A stretch of DNA of 37,248 nt, taken from contig NZ_JACGWX010000011.1 in NCBI RefSeq assembly GCF_014137945.1, positions 1-37,248 of the forward strand, read 5' to 3'. Shown in pieces: positions 27,089 to 35,960 of this stretch. The notes below the pieces were generated by a model. That model was not told the origin of the DNA. It made no database searches and was given only the letters and a program-made list of their open reading frames with translations. Positions within the stretch are counted from its first letter, which is position 1. Each line of letters starts with the position of its first letter. Position numbers and translations under genes: made by a program. The stretch is from Microcella alkalica. GTDB taxonomy: Bacteria; Actinomycetota; Actinomycetes; Actinomycetales; Microbacteriaceae.

Positions 27089-27859
27089 GTGATCCAGGCC
27101 ATCGACCGCGCCGCGCGCGTGCTCTCCTCCCTGCAGGGGGCGCGTCACCTGGGCATCACCGAGCTCGCGGGGATCCTCGATCTGCCGCCATCGACCGTCC
27201 ACGGCATCGTCAAGTCGCTGCAGCAGCACGGGCTCGTCGCGAAAGAGCCCGGCGGTCAGCGGTACATGCTCGGCCCCGCCCTGCTGAAGCTCTCGAACGT
27301 CTACCTCGACACGCTCGACGTGCGCGCCCGCGCGATGCGCTGGACGCGCGAGCTGGCCCGCCGCACCGGGCTCTCGACACGGCTCGGAGCGGAGCTCTTC
27401 GACGAGGTCATCATCATCCACCACAACCGCCGTCCCGACGGCAGCCAGCAGATGCTCGAGACGGGCATCACCATCCCCGTGCACGCCTCGGCCCTCGGCA
27501 AGGTGCTCCTCGCCTACCACCCGACGGCCGCCGACGAGCTGCTGGCGCGGGAGCTGCGCAGCCTCACGGGCGACACCATCACCGACGCGGCGGCGCTGCG
27601 CCTCCAGCTCGCCCAGGTCGTCGAGCGGGCTCTCGCCGTCGAGGTCGACGAGGCGGTGCTCGGCGAATCGTCGGTCGCCGTACCCGTCGCCGACCGCAGC
27701 GGTGCGGTCATCGCCGCGGTCTCGGTCGTCATGCCCTCGAGCGAGTGGCCACCCGAGGCGGGCGTTCTCAACGACCTGCGCGAGACGGCGCGCAACATCT
27801 CGCGCGAGCTGGGCTGCGCGACGTGGCCGCCGGCGGTGCGGCCGCGCGACGACGACTGA
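27089..27859 (+). CDS. IclR-family transcriptional regulator, probable dha operon regulator
   Basis: The 256-residue protein has the IclR layout: winged helix at about 1-65 (AARVLSSLQGARHLGITELAGILDLPPSTVHGIVKSL and the wing GGQRYMLG) and the effector-binding domain at about 75-250 (LETGITIPVHASALGKVLLAY; ESSVAVPVADRSGAVIAAVSVV). It starts at GTG 27089 behind AGAGGAGG. It is divergent from dhaKLM, which it probably controls in response to dihydroxyacetone, glycerol or a phosphate of these; this role is inferred from position. It is convergent with sucD across a terminator. Confidence 0.93.
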   Translation: MIQAIDRAARVLSSLQGARHLGITELAGILDLPPSTVHGIVKSLQQHGLVAKEPGGQRYMLGPALLKLSNVYLDTLDVRARAMRWTRELARRTGLSTRLGAELFDEVIIIHHNRRPDGSQQMLETGITIPVHASALGKVLLAYHPTAADELLARELRSLTGDTITDAAALRLQLAQVVERALAVEVDEAVLGESSVAVPVADRSGAVIAAVSVVMPSSEWPPEAGVLNDLRETARNISRELGCATWPPAVRPRDDD

Positions 27860-27880
27860 GGGCGTGGCGCACGCGCTCTC

Positions 27881-27986
27881 CCGTGAGACCCGCGCCGAGC
27901 ATCCGTCGCGCGCGTCTCACGGCGTGCACGACCGACGGCCCCGCCGCTCACGAGGAGCGACGGGGCCGTCGGGCGTGCGGATGCTC
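27881..27986. terminator. Compound terminator between iclR and sucD
   Basis: The main hairpin pairs CCGACGGCCCCG (27932-27943) with CGGGGCCGTCGG (27961-27972), extended by CGCT/AGCG after one mismatch. An outer helix pairs GAGCATCCG (27898-27906) with CGGATGCTC (27978-27986). A competing helix pairs CCGTGAGAC (27881-27889) with GTCTCACGG (27914-27922). The main stem should terminate both convergent genes. Confidence 0.75.
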
Positions 27987-27987
27987 G

Positions 27988-28890
27988 CTAGAGCGCCGCG
28001 ATGATCTCGCGCATGAGGGCGGCGGCCTCGCTCGGCGTCTTGCCGACCTTGACGCCTGCGGCCTCGAGTGCCTCCTTCTTGGCCTGCGCCGTACCGGCCG
28101 AGCCGGAGACGATGGCGCCAGCGTGACCCATGGTCTTGCCCTCGGGAGCCGTGAAGCCCGCGACGTACCCGACGACCGGCTTGGTGACGTTGGCCGCGAT
28201 GAAGTCGGCTGCGCGTTCCTCGGCGTCGCCGCCGATCTCGCCGATCATGACGATCGCCTTCGTCTCTGGGTCGGCCTCGAACGCCGCGAGGGCGTCGATG
28301 TGCGTCGTGCCGATGATCGGGTCGCCGCCGATGCCGATCGCGGTCGAGAAACCCAGATCGCGCAGCTCGTACATCATCTGGTAGGTCAGCGTGCCCGACT
28401 TCGACACGAGACCGATGGGGCCCTTGCCGGTGATCGTCGCCGGCGTGATGCCGACGAGCGACTCGCCCGGCGTGATGATGCCAGGGCAGTTCGGGCCGAT
28501 GATGCGGGTCGTGCCGCCCTTGGCCGTCGCGTGCGCCCAGAGCTCGGCCGAGTCGAGGACGGGGATGCCCTCGGTGATGATGACGAGGAGCGGGATCTCG
28601 GCGTCGATGGCCTCGATCGCCGCATCCTTCGCGAACGCCGGGGGCACGAAGGCGATGGAGACGTCGGCGCCCGTGGCGGCCATCGCCTCGGCGACCGTGC
28701 CGAAGACGGGCAGCTCGACGGTCGACCCGTCGGCCGCGGTGTGCGAGACGGTCGTTCCGGCCTTGCGGGCGTTGACGCCGCCGACGACCTGCGTGCCCGC
28801 CTTGAGCATGAGCGCAGTGTGCTTGGTGCCCTCGCCGCCCGTGATGCCCTGGACGATGACCTTGGAGTCCTTGTTGAGGAAGATCGACAT
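27988..28890 (-). CDS. sucD: Succinyl-CoA synthetase alpha subunit
   Basis: The alpha subunit binds CoA and carries the phospho-His in the succinyl-CoA to succinate step that makes ATP or GTP in the TCA cycle. The 300-residue protein starts [21 protein letters not shown] (Rossmann CoA-binding fold), has [14 protein letters not shown], and the active-site loop [11 protein letters not shown] with the phosphorylated His. It lies 11 bases after sucC, with AAGG before ATG 28890, in the standard sucCD operon. Confidence 0.97.
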   Translation of the reverse strand: MSIFLNKDSKVIVQGITGGEGTKHTALMLKAGTQVVGGVNARKAGTTVSHTAADGSTVELPVFGTVAEAMAATGADVSIAFVPPAFAKDAAIEAIDAEIPLLVIITEGIPVLDSAELWAHATAKGGTTRIIGPNCPGIITPGESLVGITPATITGKGPIGLVSKSGTLTYQMMYELRDLGFSTAIGIGGDPIIGTTHIDALAAFEADPETKAIVMIGEIGGDAEERAADFIAANVTKPVVGYVAGFTAPEGKTMGHAGAIVSGSAGTAQAKKEALEAAGVKVGKTPSEAAALMREIIAAL

Positions 28891-28901
28891 GTTCGCGTCC
28901 C

Positions 28902-30065
28902 TTACTTCGCAGCCAGCTCGGCGGCCTTGTCGGCGCCCTCGTCCATGGAGCTCGCGATCGTCACGAGCGGGTGGTTGGCGTCGGCGAGGATGCGACGGCC
29001 CTCCTCAACGTTGTTGCCGTCGAGGCGCACGACGAGCGGCTTGGTCGCCGTGTCGTCGAGCATCTCGAGGGCCTTCACGATGCCGTTCGCGACGGCGTCG
29101 CACGCGGTGATGCCGCCGAACACGTTGACGAACACGCTCTTGACCTGCGCGTCGCCGAGGATGACATCGAGCCCGGCGGCCATGACCTCGGCCGAGGCGC
29201 CGCCTCCGATGTCGAGGAAGTTGGCGGGCTTGACGCCGCCGTGCTTCTCGCCCGCGTAGGCGACGACGTCGAGCGTCGACATGACGAGCCCGGCGCCGTT
29301 GCCGATGATGCCGACCTCGCCGTCGAGCTTCACGTAGTTGAGGTCGTGCTCCTTGGCCTTCGCCTCGAGGGGGTCGGTGGAAGCCTTGTCCTCGAGCGCG
29401 GCATGGTCGGGCTGACGGAACGCTGCGTTCTCGTCGAGCGTGACCTTGCCGTCGAGGGCGACGATCGCTCCAGAGCCCGTGAGCACGAGCGGGTTGACCT
29501 CGACGAGCGTCGCGTCCTCCTTCACGTACACCTCGTAGAGGGCGACGAACACGGGGGCGACCTTCTCGACGAGCTCGGTCGGGAACTTCGCCTCGACCGC
29601 GATCTCGCGCGCCTTGTCGAGGTCGATGCCGCGACCCGGGTCGACCTCGACGCGCGCGAGCGCCTCGGGGCGCTCCTCGGCGAGCTGCTCGATCTCCATG
29701 CCGCCCTCGTAGCTGCAGAGCGCGAGGTAGCTGCGGTTGGCCCGGTCGAGCAGGACGGAGAAGTAGAACTCCTCCTTGATGTCCGCTCCGGCCGCGACCA
29801 TGACGCGCTTCACGATGTGACCCTTGATGTCGAGGCCGAGGATCGTCTGCGCGGCCGCCTCCGCCTCATCAGGGGTCTTGGCGACCTTGACGCCGCCGGC
29901 CTTGCCGCGGCCTCCGGTCTTGACCTGCGCCTTGACGACCGTCACGCCGCCGAGCTTCTCGGCCGCGGCGCGGGCTCCCTCAGGGGTGTCGGCGACGATG
30001 CCAGCGAGCACGGGAACGCCGTGCTTCTCGAACATGTCGCGTGCTTGGTATTCGAAAAGATCCAC
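28902..30065 (-). CDS. sucC: Succinyl-CoA synthetase beta subunit
   Basis: The beta subunit holds the nucleotide and gives specificity for succinate. It is 387 residues from GTG 30065 ([19 protein letters not shown]); the frame continues upstream without family sequence, and GGGAAG stands before this GTG. The ATP-grasp domain has [29 protein letters not shown] and [21 protein letters not shown]. The C-terminal ligase domain has [10 protein letters not shown] and [12 protein letters not shown]. Two tandem palindromes upstream resemble the one at icd, so a common TCA-cycle regulator is likely. Confidence 0.97.
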   Translation of the reverse strand: MDLFEYQARDMFEKHGVPVLAGIVADTPEGARAAAEKLGGVTVVKAQVKTGGRGKAGGVKVAKTPDEAEAAAQTILGLDIKGHIVKRVMVAAGADIKEEFYFSVLLDRANRSYLALCSYEGGMEIEQLAEERPEALARVEVDPGRGIDLDKAREIAVEAKFPTELVEKVAPVFVALYEVYVKEDATLVEVNPLVLTGSGAIVALDGKVTLDENAAFRQPDHAALEDKASTDPLEAKAKEHDLNYVKLDGEVGIIGNGAGLVMSTLDVVAYAGEKHGGVKPANFLDIGGGASAEVMAAGLDVILGDAQVKSVFVNVFGGITACDAVANGIVKALEMLDDTATKPLVVRLDGNNVEEGRRILADANHPLVTIASSMDEGADKAAELAAK

Positions 30066-30133
30066 GCTCTGCTCTTCCCATCCACGTGCGATGTACGTAG
30101 GAACCGGCCGGCGGTTCTCGGTCTCGAGGTGGT

Positions 30134-30165
30134 TCGACGTCGAGAGATCTCTCGATGTCGAGAGA
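30134..30165. promoter_or_regulatory. Tandem TCGAyGTCGA palindromes upstream of sucCD
   Basis: TCTCTCGATGTCGAGAGA (30148-30165) has 8-base arms around a two-base centre. Immediately beside it is TCGACGTCGA (30134-30143), with AGA continuing on one side. Centres are 18 bases apart. Both match the core at the icd promoter. They lie about 70-100 bases upstream of the sucC start. Confidence 0.6.
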
Positions 30166-30259
30166 AACGGCCTCGTCCAGGGTACTCCCGTCCGACGGCC
30201 CCGATGACACGCCTCCGAGCGCGGTCGCAGGGTCTGCGCAAGGTGCGGACGCGCGGTCG

Positions 30260-31870
30260 TCAGGCGTCGCGGCGGACGACGAGCACAGTGACGTCGTCGG
30301 GCGCGATCCCGCGGGCGCGCGTTCGCATCGCCTCGACGATCTCGGCGGCGCTGTCGGCGAGCATCGTGATCGTCGTGACGCTCTCGAGCGCCTCCGGCAC
30401 CCCGTCGTACAGGTCGAGCACGCCGTCGCTCACGCTGATGAGCGCATCGCCCGGCTCGATCGTCACCGTCTGCGGGATCCACTCGGTCTCGATGTCGACG
30501 CCGAGCGGCGGCGACGTCGACTTCAGCCGATCGACGGTGCCGTCGACGCGCGCGATGAACGTGAGGCCGTGCCCCGCGTCGACGAACGTCAGCTCGCCGG
30601 AGTCCATGTCGAGGCGGCCGTGGAACAGCGTGACGAAGAGCCCCGTCGAGTCGAGGTCTCCGGTGAGGGATGCGGCGGCCGCGTCGACCGCGCCGGCGAC
30701 GTCGCCGAATCGCGCCGCCGATCGCAGCACCGCCCGCACGGTGGCGGCGATGATCGCGGCCCCGATGCCCTTGCCCATCGTGTCGGCGAGCGTGAAGGCC
30801 GCGCCCTCCCCGACCGGGTACCAGTCGTAGAAGTCGCCCCCGACGGCGCGGGCGGGCAGGCACATGCCCGCGATGTCCCACCCCGGCATGCTCAGGAGCT
30901 GCTGCGGCAGAAGGCCCTGCTGCACCTCGGCGGCGCGACTTAGCTCCTGACTGACCGAGAGCTCCTGCTGCACCCACGCGGCGAGGTCGCGCAGCATCGC
31001 CGCCTCGCGCTCGCCGAAGTGCCGGGGCTTGGCGTCGTAGACGCAGAACGAGCCGATGCGCTCGCCGCCCGGCGCGTAGAGGGGGTGACCGGCGTAGAAC
31101 TCGAAAGCGCCGGGGATGGCGATGCTCTCGAACCCGGGTGCGACGGTGAGGTCGGCGACGACGAGCGTGTCATCGGACTCGATCGTGATCGCGCACGCCG
31201 AGCTCTCGCGCCGCACCTCGGTGCCGAACGGTCCCACCATCGACTTCGACCACTGCCGGTCGCGGTCGATGAGGTTGATCGCCGAGCCGGTGACGCCGAA
31301 CAGCTGCTGCGCGAGCCGCGTCACGCGGTCGAAGCGCTCCTCCGGTAAGGTGTCGAGGATCGCGAGCCCCTCGAGCGCGCGCTGTCGCGCCATCTCGTCG
31401 ATGACGCCGCTGATGGAGACCGAGGGGAGGCCGCGCGCCGGGGTGAGCACGTCGCGCGACGCCTCGCGCGCGCGCACGAGCGTCCAGTGGTTGAAGCCCT
31501 CGACTCGGCGGTGCTCGACCGAGTCGACGAGCGCCTGGATCATCGGGATGCCGCGGCCGTGCTCGGCCATCGGCTCGGGCATGCCACGGCTGTGCAGACC
31601 GACGTCGTCGACCTCTCCCCCGTCGCTCAGGGTCGCCTCGATCCGCTCGTCGTAGACGACGATCGTGAGGGCGAACGAGACGGGGTTGCCGCGATTGGCG
31701 TACTGGATGACGTTCGCCGTCAGCTCGATGACGGCGGTCTCCACGGACATCCTGTCGGTGGGGTGCACGTCGGGCACGACCGCCCAGATGGACTCGATGG
31801 CGGAGTGGACGGTGTCGACGGTGTCGGGCGGGGAGGTGATGCGCAGAGTGCGCGCCACCATGTCAGCCAT
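30260..31870 (-). CDS. Fused anti-sigma-type ATPase / GAF / PP2C (SpoIIE) phosphatase
   Basis: The 536-residue signalling protein has three parts. Residues about 5-135 are an RsbW/SpoIIAB-like ATPase: [19 protein letters not shown] is the N box, SDGGEVDD a degenerate G1 box and [11 protein letters not shown] the G2 box. Residues about 160-305 are a GAF sensor ([30 protein letters not shown]). Residues about 320-535 are a PP2C/SpoIIE phosphatase with metal ligands in [25 protein letters not shown] and PDDVTVLVV. It overlaps the STAS antagonist gene by eight bases, unless ATG 31861 is used. Kinase and phosphatase activities in one chain could set the phosphorylation state of the STAS protein in response to the GAF ligand. 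No sigma factor is nearby. Confidence 0.9.
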   Translation of the reverse strand: MADMVARTLRITSPPDTVDTVHSAIESIWAVVPDVHPTDRMSVETAVIELTANVIQYANRGNPVSFALTIVVYDERIEATLSDGGEVDDVGLHSRGMPEPMAEHGRGIPMIQALVDSVEHRRVEGFNHWTLVRAREASRDVLTPARGLPSVSISGVIDEMARQRALEGLAILDTLPEERFDRVTRLAQQLFGVTGSAINLIDRDRQWSKSMVGPFGTEVRRESSACAITIESDDTLVVADLTVAPGFESIAIPGAFEFYAGHPLYAPGGERIGSFCVYDAKPRHFGEREAAMLRDLAAWVQQELSVSQELSRAAEVQQGLLPQQLLSMPGWDIAGMCLPARAVGGDFYDWYPVGEGAAFTLADTMGKGIGAAIIAATVRAVLRSAARFGDVAGAVDAAAASLTGDLDSTGLFVTLFHGRLDMDSGELTFVDAGHGLTFIARVDGTVDRLKSTSPPLGVDIETEWIPQTVTIEPGDALISVSDGVLDLYDGVPEALESVTTITMLADSAAEIVEAMRTRARGIAPDDVTVLVVRRDA

Positions 31871-32198
31871 GCGGGTAGGCCTCGGCGACGCTCTCGAACG
31901 AACGCAGGGTCGCGTTCATGTTGGTCAGATCGAGGACGAGGACGACCTGCTCGGTCGGGTTGACGAGCACGAGGTCTCCGTCGGCCTCGCGCGCCGCCTT
32001 GAGTCCCCAGACGAGAGCGCCGAGACCTGAGGAGTCGAGGAACGACGTCTTCGACAGGTCGACGGCGATCGACGCGCTGTTGGCGACGATCGCCTCGTGG
32101 ATGGCCTCGCGCACGCGCGCGGCGGTGACCATGTTCAGGCGGCCGTCGAGGGCGAGCTCGGTGACTCCGCCGGGGTGCTGGATGGACACGAGATCCAT
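31863..32198 (-). CDS. STAS-domain anti-anti-sigma factor (SpoIIAA/RsbV-like)
   Basis: This 111-residue single STAS domain starts MDLVSIQHPGG at ATG 32198, which has AAGGAGA five bases upstream; earlier in-frame ATGs lack this. The conserved switch loop KTSFLDSSGLGALV carries the phospho-acceptor Ser56 after Asp55. Unphosphorylated, such proteins bind an RsbW-like kinase and free its sigma factor or other partner. It is encoded just ahead of the fused ATPase/phosphatase, and the overlapping frames suggest tight coupling. The final target is not in the window. Confidence 0.93.
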   Translation of the reverse strand: MDLVSIQHPGGVTELALDGRLNMVTAARVREAIHEAIVANSASIAVDLSKTSFLDSSGLGALVWGLKAAREADGDLVLVNPTEQVVLVLDLTNMNATLRSFESVAEAYPHG

Positions 32199-32255
32199 GG
32201 TCGTCTCCTTCATCGGATGATCGTCAGACCCATTGTGGTGCGTGCGGGCGGGCGG

Positions 32256-32276
32256 GGCCGGCAACGCGCGCCGGCC
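32256..32276 (-). terminator. Hairpin after pcrA
   Basis: GGCCGGC (32256-32262) pairs perfectly with GCCGGCC (32270-32276) around a seven-base loop, 40 bases past the pcrA stop and ahead of the STAS gene on the same strand. Confidence 0.45.
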
Positions 32277-32315
32277 GGGGTGTTCGCGGCGTGGTCGGGG
32301 GCGGGCGGTCGCCGC

Positions 32316-34709
32316 TCAGATCTTCTCGATCGGGGCGATCTTGATCAGGAGCCTCTTGCGGCCGGCCGACTCGAACTGCACCTCGGCGATGCTCTTCGGC
32401 CCGGTGCCCGTGACCGTCGTCACGCGCCCCTCGCCGAAGTCGACGTGACGGATGCGGTCGCCGGCCGCGAGGGTCAGGTCGCCGTTGTCGCGCACGGTCG
32501 CGGTGACGCGGTTCGCCCACTCGGTCTTGGGCTTCCCGAGCGGGAGGGAGGTGCCGTAGCTGAACTGCTCGCGGCCGCTGCGGGTCGTGCCGAGCGATCG
32601 TTGGCTCGACGTCGAGCGCATTCCCATGCCCGGGGCGTCGCGCCAGTCGATGAGCTCGGTGGGGATCTCCTGGAGGTACCGGCTGGGCGCGGCGACCTGC
32701 GTGTCGCCGAAGGTCGAGCGCGTCATCGCGAGAGAGAGGTGCAGCTTCTTGCGGGCGCGGGTGATGCCGACGTAGAACAGGCGCCGCTCCTCCGCGGGGC
32801 CGCCCGGCTCGCTCGCGCTCATCTGGTGCGGCAGGAGGTTCTCCTCGACCCCGGTGATGAACACGGCGTCGTACTCGAGCCCCTTCGCTGTGTGGAGCGT
32901 CATGAGCGACACGGTGCCGCTGGAGTCGTCGAGGTCGTCGGCCGCGGCGACGAGCGCGACCTCGGTGAGGAAGTCGACAAGTCGACCTTCCGGATTGTTG
33001 CGCTGGAACTCGCGCGTCACCGCCACGAGCTCCTCGACGTTCTCGGCGCGCGCCTCGTCCTGCGGGTCGCGGCTCGCGCGCAGGAGCTCGACGTACTTCG
33101 TGCGCTCGAGGATGGCGGTGAGGACGTCCGGGACGAGCGCAGTGTCGATCGTCGCGGTCGCATCGTCGAGGATCCCGGAGAGGTCGAGGATGGCCGCCGT
33201 TACCTTCGGTCCGAGACCGAGAGCCGCGGCATCCCCCAGCGCATCGCGCATCGTCCCGCCCAGCTGATCGGCGTGGAGGGCGAGGGCGGTCTCGGTCGCC
33301 GGCCCGATGCCGCGCTTGGGGGTGTTCAGGATGCGCCGCAGCGCGAGCGCGTCTGCAGGGTTGGCGACGGCGATGAGGTACGCCATGGCGTCCTTGATCT
33401 CGGCGCGCTCGTAGAACTTCGTGCCGCCGAGCACCCGGTACGGCAGGGCCGAACGGATGAAGATCTCCTCCAGCGCGCGGGTCTGGGCGTTGGTGCGGTA
33501 GAACACGGCGATCTGGTTGTACGGCACGCCCTGCTCATGGATCTTCTGGATCTCGTCGGCGACGAACTGCGCCTCGTCATGCTGGCTGTAGCCGGTGAAG
33601 CCGACGATCCGGTCGCCCGCCCCGACCTCGGTGAAGAGGTTCTTGGCGATGCGGTCGAAGTTGTTGCCGATGACGGCGTTCGCAGCGTCGAGGATCGTCT
33701 GCGTCGAGCGGTAGTTCTGCTCGAGCAGGATCACCTCGGCGCCGGGGAAATCGCGCTCGAACTCGACGATGTTGCGGATGTCGGCGCCGCGGAACGCGTA
33801 GATCGACTGGTCGGAGTCGCCGACGACCGTGAGGGCCGCGGCGGGGATGCCCCCGGTCGCGTCGGTCTCGATGCGGGTGTCGGCGGGCACGTGCTGCGGC
33901 TCGACCGCCCGCGTCAGCTCGCGGATGAGCGCGTACTGGGCGTGGTTCGTGTCCTGGTACTCGTCGACGAGGATGTGGCGGAACCGCCGCTGGTAGAGCG
34001 CCGCGACCTGCGGGAAGGCGCGGAACAGGTACACCGTCTGGGCGATGAGGTCGTCGAAGTCGAACGCGTTCGCGCGCGCGAGCTCGGCCGAGTAGCGGCG
34101 AAACACCTCGAGGAACATGACCTCGGTCGGGTCGTTCGGGTTCAGCTGCCTGCTGTAGCCCTCCGCGTCGATGAGCTCGTTCTTCAGGCGCGAGATCTTG
34201 CCGGCGGCCGCGCTCACGGTGAGGCCGAGGGTGTCGGCCTGGAGGTCCTTCACGATGCGCTTGATGAGCGCGCGCGAGTCGGCCGAGTCGTAGATCGTGA
34301 ACGCCTGCGTGAACCCGAACTGCTGCGCCTCGCGACGGAGGATCCGCACGCAGGCCGAGTGGAACGTCGAGATCCACATGCCGTTCGCGGCCTCGTGGCC
34401 GATGAGCTGCCCGACCCGCTCGCGCATCTCGCCCGCGGCCTTGTTCGTGAACGTGATGGCGAGGATCTGGCTCGGCCAGAGCTCGCGATCGCGCAGCAGC
34501 CGTGCGATGCGGCGCGTCAGCACGCTCGTCTTGCCGGAGCCCGCGCCCGCGACGATGAGCAGCGCGTCGGCGCGCGACAGCACGGCGGCGCGCTGCTGCG
34601 GGTTGAGCCCGGCGAGCAGCGGATCGTCGGTCGCGGCGGGCGCGGGCTGCGACCGCGGCGGGGGCGCGAGGCCGGGGATGTCGAGTGACTCGTCGGGCAG
34701 GAAGGACAT
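32316..34709 (-). CDS. pcrA: ATP-dependent DNA helicase PcrA/UvrD
   Basis: This superfamily-1A 3'-5' helicase of repair and replication restart has 797 residues. The motifs appear in order: LNPQQRAAV (Q motif), VAGAGSGKT (Walker A), ITFTNKAAGEM (Ia), ILVDEYQDTN (II), VVGDSDQSIYAFRGA (III), LLEQNYRST (IV), VSLMTLHTAKGLEYDAVFI (V) and YVGITRARKKLHLSLA (VI). The C-terminal region ends in a Tudor-like RNA polymerase-interaction fold (AAGDRIRHVDFGEGRVTTVTG). The N-terminal 30 residues are Pro/Ala-rich and poorly conserved. TAGACT lies nine bases before ATG 34709 on the reverse strand, a possible promoter for a nearly leaderless mRNA. It is divergent from the DUF559 gene, with repeat element A between. 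Confidence 0.97.
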   Translation of the reverse strand: MSFLPDESLDIPGLAPPPRSQPAPAATDDPLLAGLNPQQRAAVLSRADALLIVAGAGSGKTSVLTRRIARLLRDRELWPSQILAITFTNKAAGEMRERVGQLIGHEAANGMWISTFHSACVRILRREAQQFGFTQAFTIYDSADSRALIKRIVKDLQADTLGLTVSAAAGKISRLKNELIDAEGYSRQLNPNDPTEVMFLEVFRRYSAELARANAFDFDDLIAQTVYLFRAFPQVAALYQRRFRHILVDEYQDTNHAQYALIRELTRAVEPQHVPADTRIETDATGGIPAAALTVVGDSDQSIYAFRGADIRNIVEFERDFPGAEVILLEQNYRSTQTILDAANAVIGNNFDRIAKNLFTEVGAGDRIVGFTGYSQHDEAQFVADEIQKIHEQGVPYNQIAVFYRTNAQTRALEEIFIRSALPYRVLGGTKFYERAEIKDAMAYLIAVANPADALALRRILNTPKRGIGPATETALALHADQLGGTMRDALGDAAALGLGPKVTAAILDLSGILDDATATIDTALVPDVLTAILERTKYVELLRASRDPQDEARAENVEELVAVTREFQRNNPEGRLVDFLTEVALVAAADDLDDSSGTVSLMTLHTAKGLEYDAVFITGVEENLLPHQMSASEPGGPAEERRLFYVGITRARKKLHLSLAMTRSTFGDTQVAAPSRYLQEIPTELIDWRDAPGMGMRSTSSQRSLGTTRSGREQFSYGTSLPLGKPKTEWANRVTATVRDNGDLTLAAGDRIRHVDFGEGRVTTVTGTGPKSIAEVQFESAGRKRLLIKIAPIEKI

Positions 34710-34780
34710 GACCGCCCAAGTCTAGGTCGCACCCCCGACGCACACCGCCCGGCCCGAGCGCAGCATCCGCCCGCGTTGCT

Positions 34781-34865
34781 GACCAAATGAAGGGACGGGA
34801 AGGTCGCTTGAGGGCGCGTCTTACCGACACGCCGCCTTCACGCCGGGAGCTCCCTTCATTCGGTC
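34781..34865. repeat. Palindromic element, copy A (85 bp)
   Basis: GACCAAATGAAGGGA (34781-34795) is inverted at 34851-34865 (TCCCTTCATTCGGTC, one mismatch). Inside, GGCGCGTC (34813-34820) and GACACGCC (34826-34833) form an inner hairpin. Copy B at 35836-35931 shares both arms, the inner hairpin and the same 37-base spacing of the right half. On the reverse strand both mismatches of copy A become G-U pairs. The rest of the pcrA / DUF559 spacer (34710-34957) shows no gene. Confidence 0.85.
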
Positions 34866-34957
34866 GGCCACTCCTCCCCATTCGGCGTCGACGAGAAGGA
34901 TCACCTGCGGGCGGCTCGCGCGCTTCACGTGCGCCTCGCCTCACCGATCATCGAAAC

Positions 34958-35806
34958 GTGGTGATCGAGGAACTGATCCGACGAGCAGGCGGTTCGGTCT
35001 CGACCGCTGAGTTGCACGGAGCCGGAATCGGAAAGGCAGAGCTCGCGCGGCTGCTGCGGGAAGGTCGCCTCTGGCGAGCGCGCGAAGGCTGGTACGTGGC
35101 ACGAGGTACCGCACCTGCCGTCGTGCAGGCCGTGCGGGTCGGCGGCGTGCTGACCTGCGCGCGAGCGCTAGAGGCGCACTCCCTCTGGAGCGCCCGGCAG
35201 GCTGGCGTGCACGTTCGCGTCCATCACTCCGCCTGCAGGCTGCGCGCGCCGCGCGACTCCCGACGCCGACTGGCAACCCAATCCGACCACTCCGCGGTCG
35301 TCCACTGGTCGCCGGGCTCGATCGATTCCACTCGCCTGCTCGCCGGACCGCTCGACGCACTCGACGACTACTTCGCGTGCACCGACAGGGACCATGCGCT
35401 CGGTGCGCTCGACTCGCTCATCCGCCTCAACCGTGGAAGGGCATCCGCGCTCTGCGATCGATTCGGCGTGCGCGAGTGGGAGGGCGTCGACGGCGGTTGC
35501 GAGTCCGGCATCGAGACGATCTTCTTTGTCCGGATGCTCCGCCTCGGGGTCTTCCCACACCGCCAGGTCCCTCTCCCCGAAGTGGGACGAGTGGACTTCC
35601 TCCTCGGGCGATCCCTCGTCGTCGAGGTCGACGGACGCAGCTTTCACGACCTGGAGGCATCGTTCGAGTCCGACCGCTCGCGCGATGCGGCGATCAGCGA
35701 CGGGGGCCGCCGGCCGCTCAGGTTCAGTCACGATCAAGTCCTGAAGCGCTGGGTCGAGGTGGAGCGCGCCGTGCTCGGTGCGCTGGCGCGGGGGGATCAC
35801 CTCTAG
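34958..35806 (+). CDS. DUF559 (Vsr/PD-(D/E)XK-like) endonuclease-domain protein with AbiEi-like N-terminal winged helix
   Basis: The 282-residue protein starts at GTG 34958 (or GTG 34961); neither has a Shine-Dalgarno site. Residues about 1-60 look like the AbiEi antitoxin winged helix (GGSVSTAELHGAGIGKAELARLL; EGWYVARG). The C-terminal 100 residues match the DUF559/very-short-patch-repair nuclease fold: Glu186 in SGIET, Asp213 in GRVDFLLG, Glu223 and Asp225 in VVEVDGRSFH, and His230. These are the expected metal-site positions, so the enzyme may be active. No toxin or methylase gene is beside it. It is bracketed by the two copies of the palindromic element, between pcrA and glpQ, which suggests an inserted unit. 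The biological role is unknown. Confidence 0.82.
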   Translation: MVIEELIRRAGGSVSTAELHGAGIGKAELARLLREGRLWRAREGWYVARGTAPAVVQAVRVGGVLTCARALEAHSLWSARQAGVHVRVHHSACRLRAPRDSRRRLATQSDHSAVVHWSPGSIDSTRLLAGPLDALDDYFACTDRDHALGALDSLIRLNRGRASALCDRFGVREWEGVDGGCESGIETIFFVRMLRLGVFPHRQVPLPEVGRVDFLLGRSLVVEVDGRSFHDLEASFESDRSRDAAISDGGRRPLRFSHDQVLKRWVEVERAVLGALARGDHL

Positions 35807-35835
35807 TGCGAAGCGCCGCTGCCGCTCCGACGTCG

Positions 35836-35931
35836 CGCTCGACGAAATGAAGGGAGACACTCCATCGTCGACGGCGTGTCAGAGCCGACACGCCGCCTCT
35901 GCACTGCCCGCTCCCTTCATTTCGTCGAGCG
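35836..35931. repeat. Palindromic element, copy B (96 bp), near-perfect
   Basis: A 21-base arm, CGCTCGACGAAATGAAGGG followed by AG (35836-35856), is inverted without mismatch at 35911-35931. Inside, CGGCGTGTC (35872-35880) and GACACGCCG (35887-35895) form a perfect 9-bp hairpin with a six-base loop. It resembles copy A in arms, inner hairpin and spacing. It lies 30 bases after the DUF559 gene stop and 30 bases before the convergent glycerophosphodiesterase stop, so it could also act as a terminator for both. Confidence 0.9.
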
Positions 35932-35960
35932 GGTCGGCGCGAGGCCAAGCGGCGCGCGCT

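Noticed and set aside
32604-32617. GCTCGACGTCGAGC palindrome resembling the icd/sucC sites
   Set aside because: It lies inside pcrA coding sequence and lacks the outer TCT/AGA bases, so it looks like chance in a GC-rich gene.
34958-35806. Reading the DUF559 gene as an antitoxin of a type IV toxin-antitoxin pair
   Set aside because: The N-terminal domain resembles AbiEi, but no toxin gene is adjacent and the C-terminus is a nuclease fold.
35836-35931. Copy B as only a terminator
   Set aside because: Its position allows termination, but the matching copy A sits between divergent genes, so termination alone does not explain the pair.
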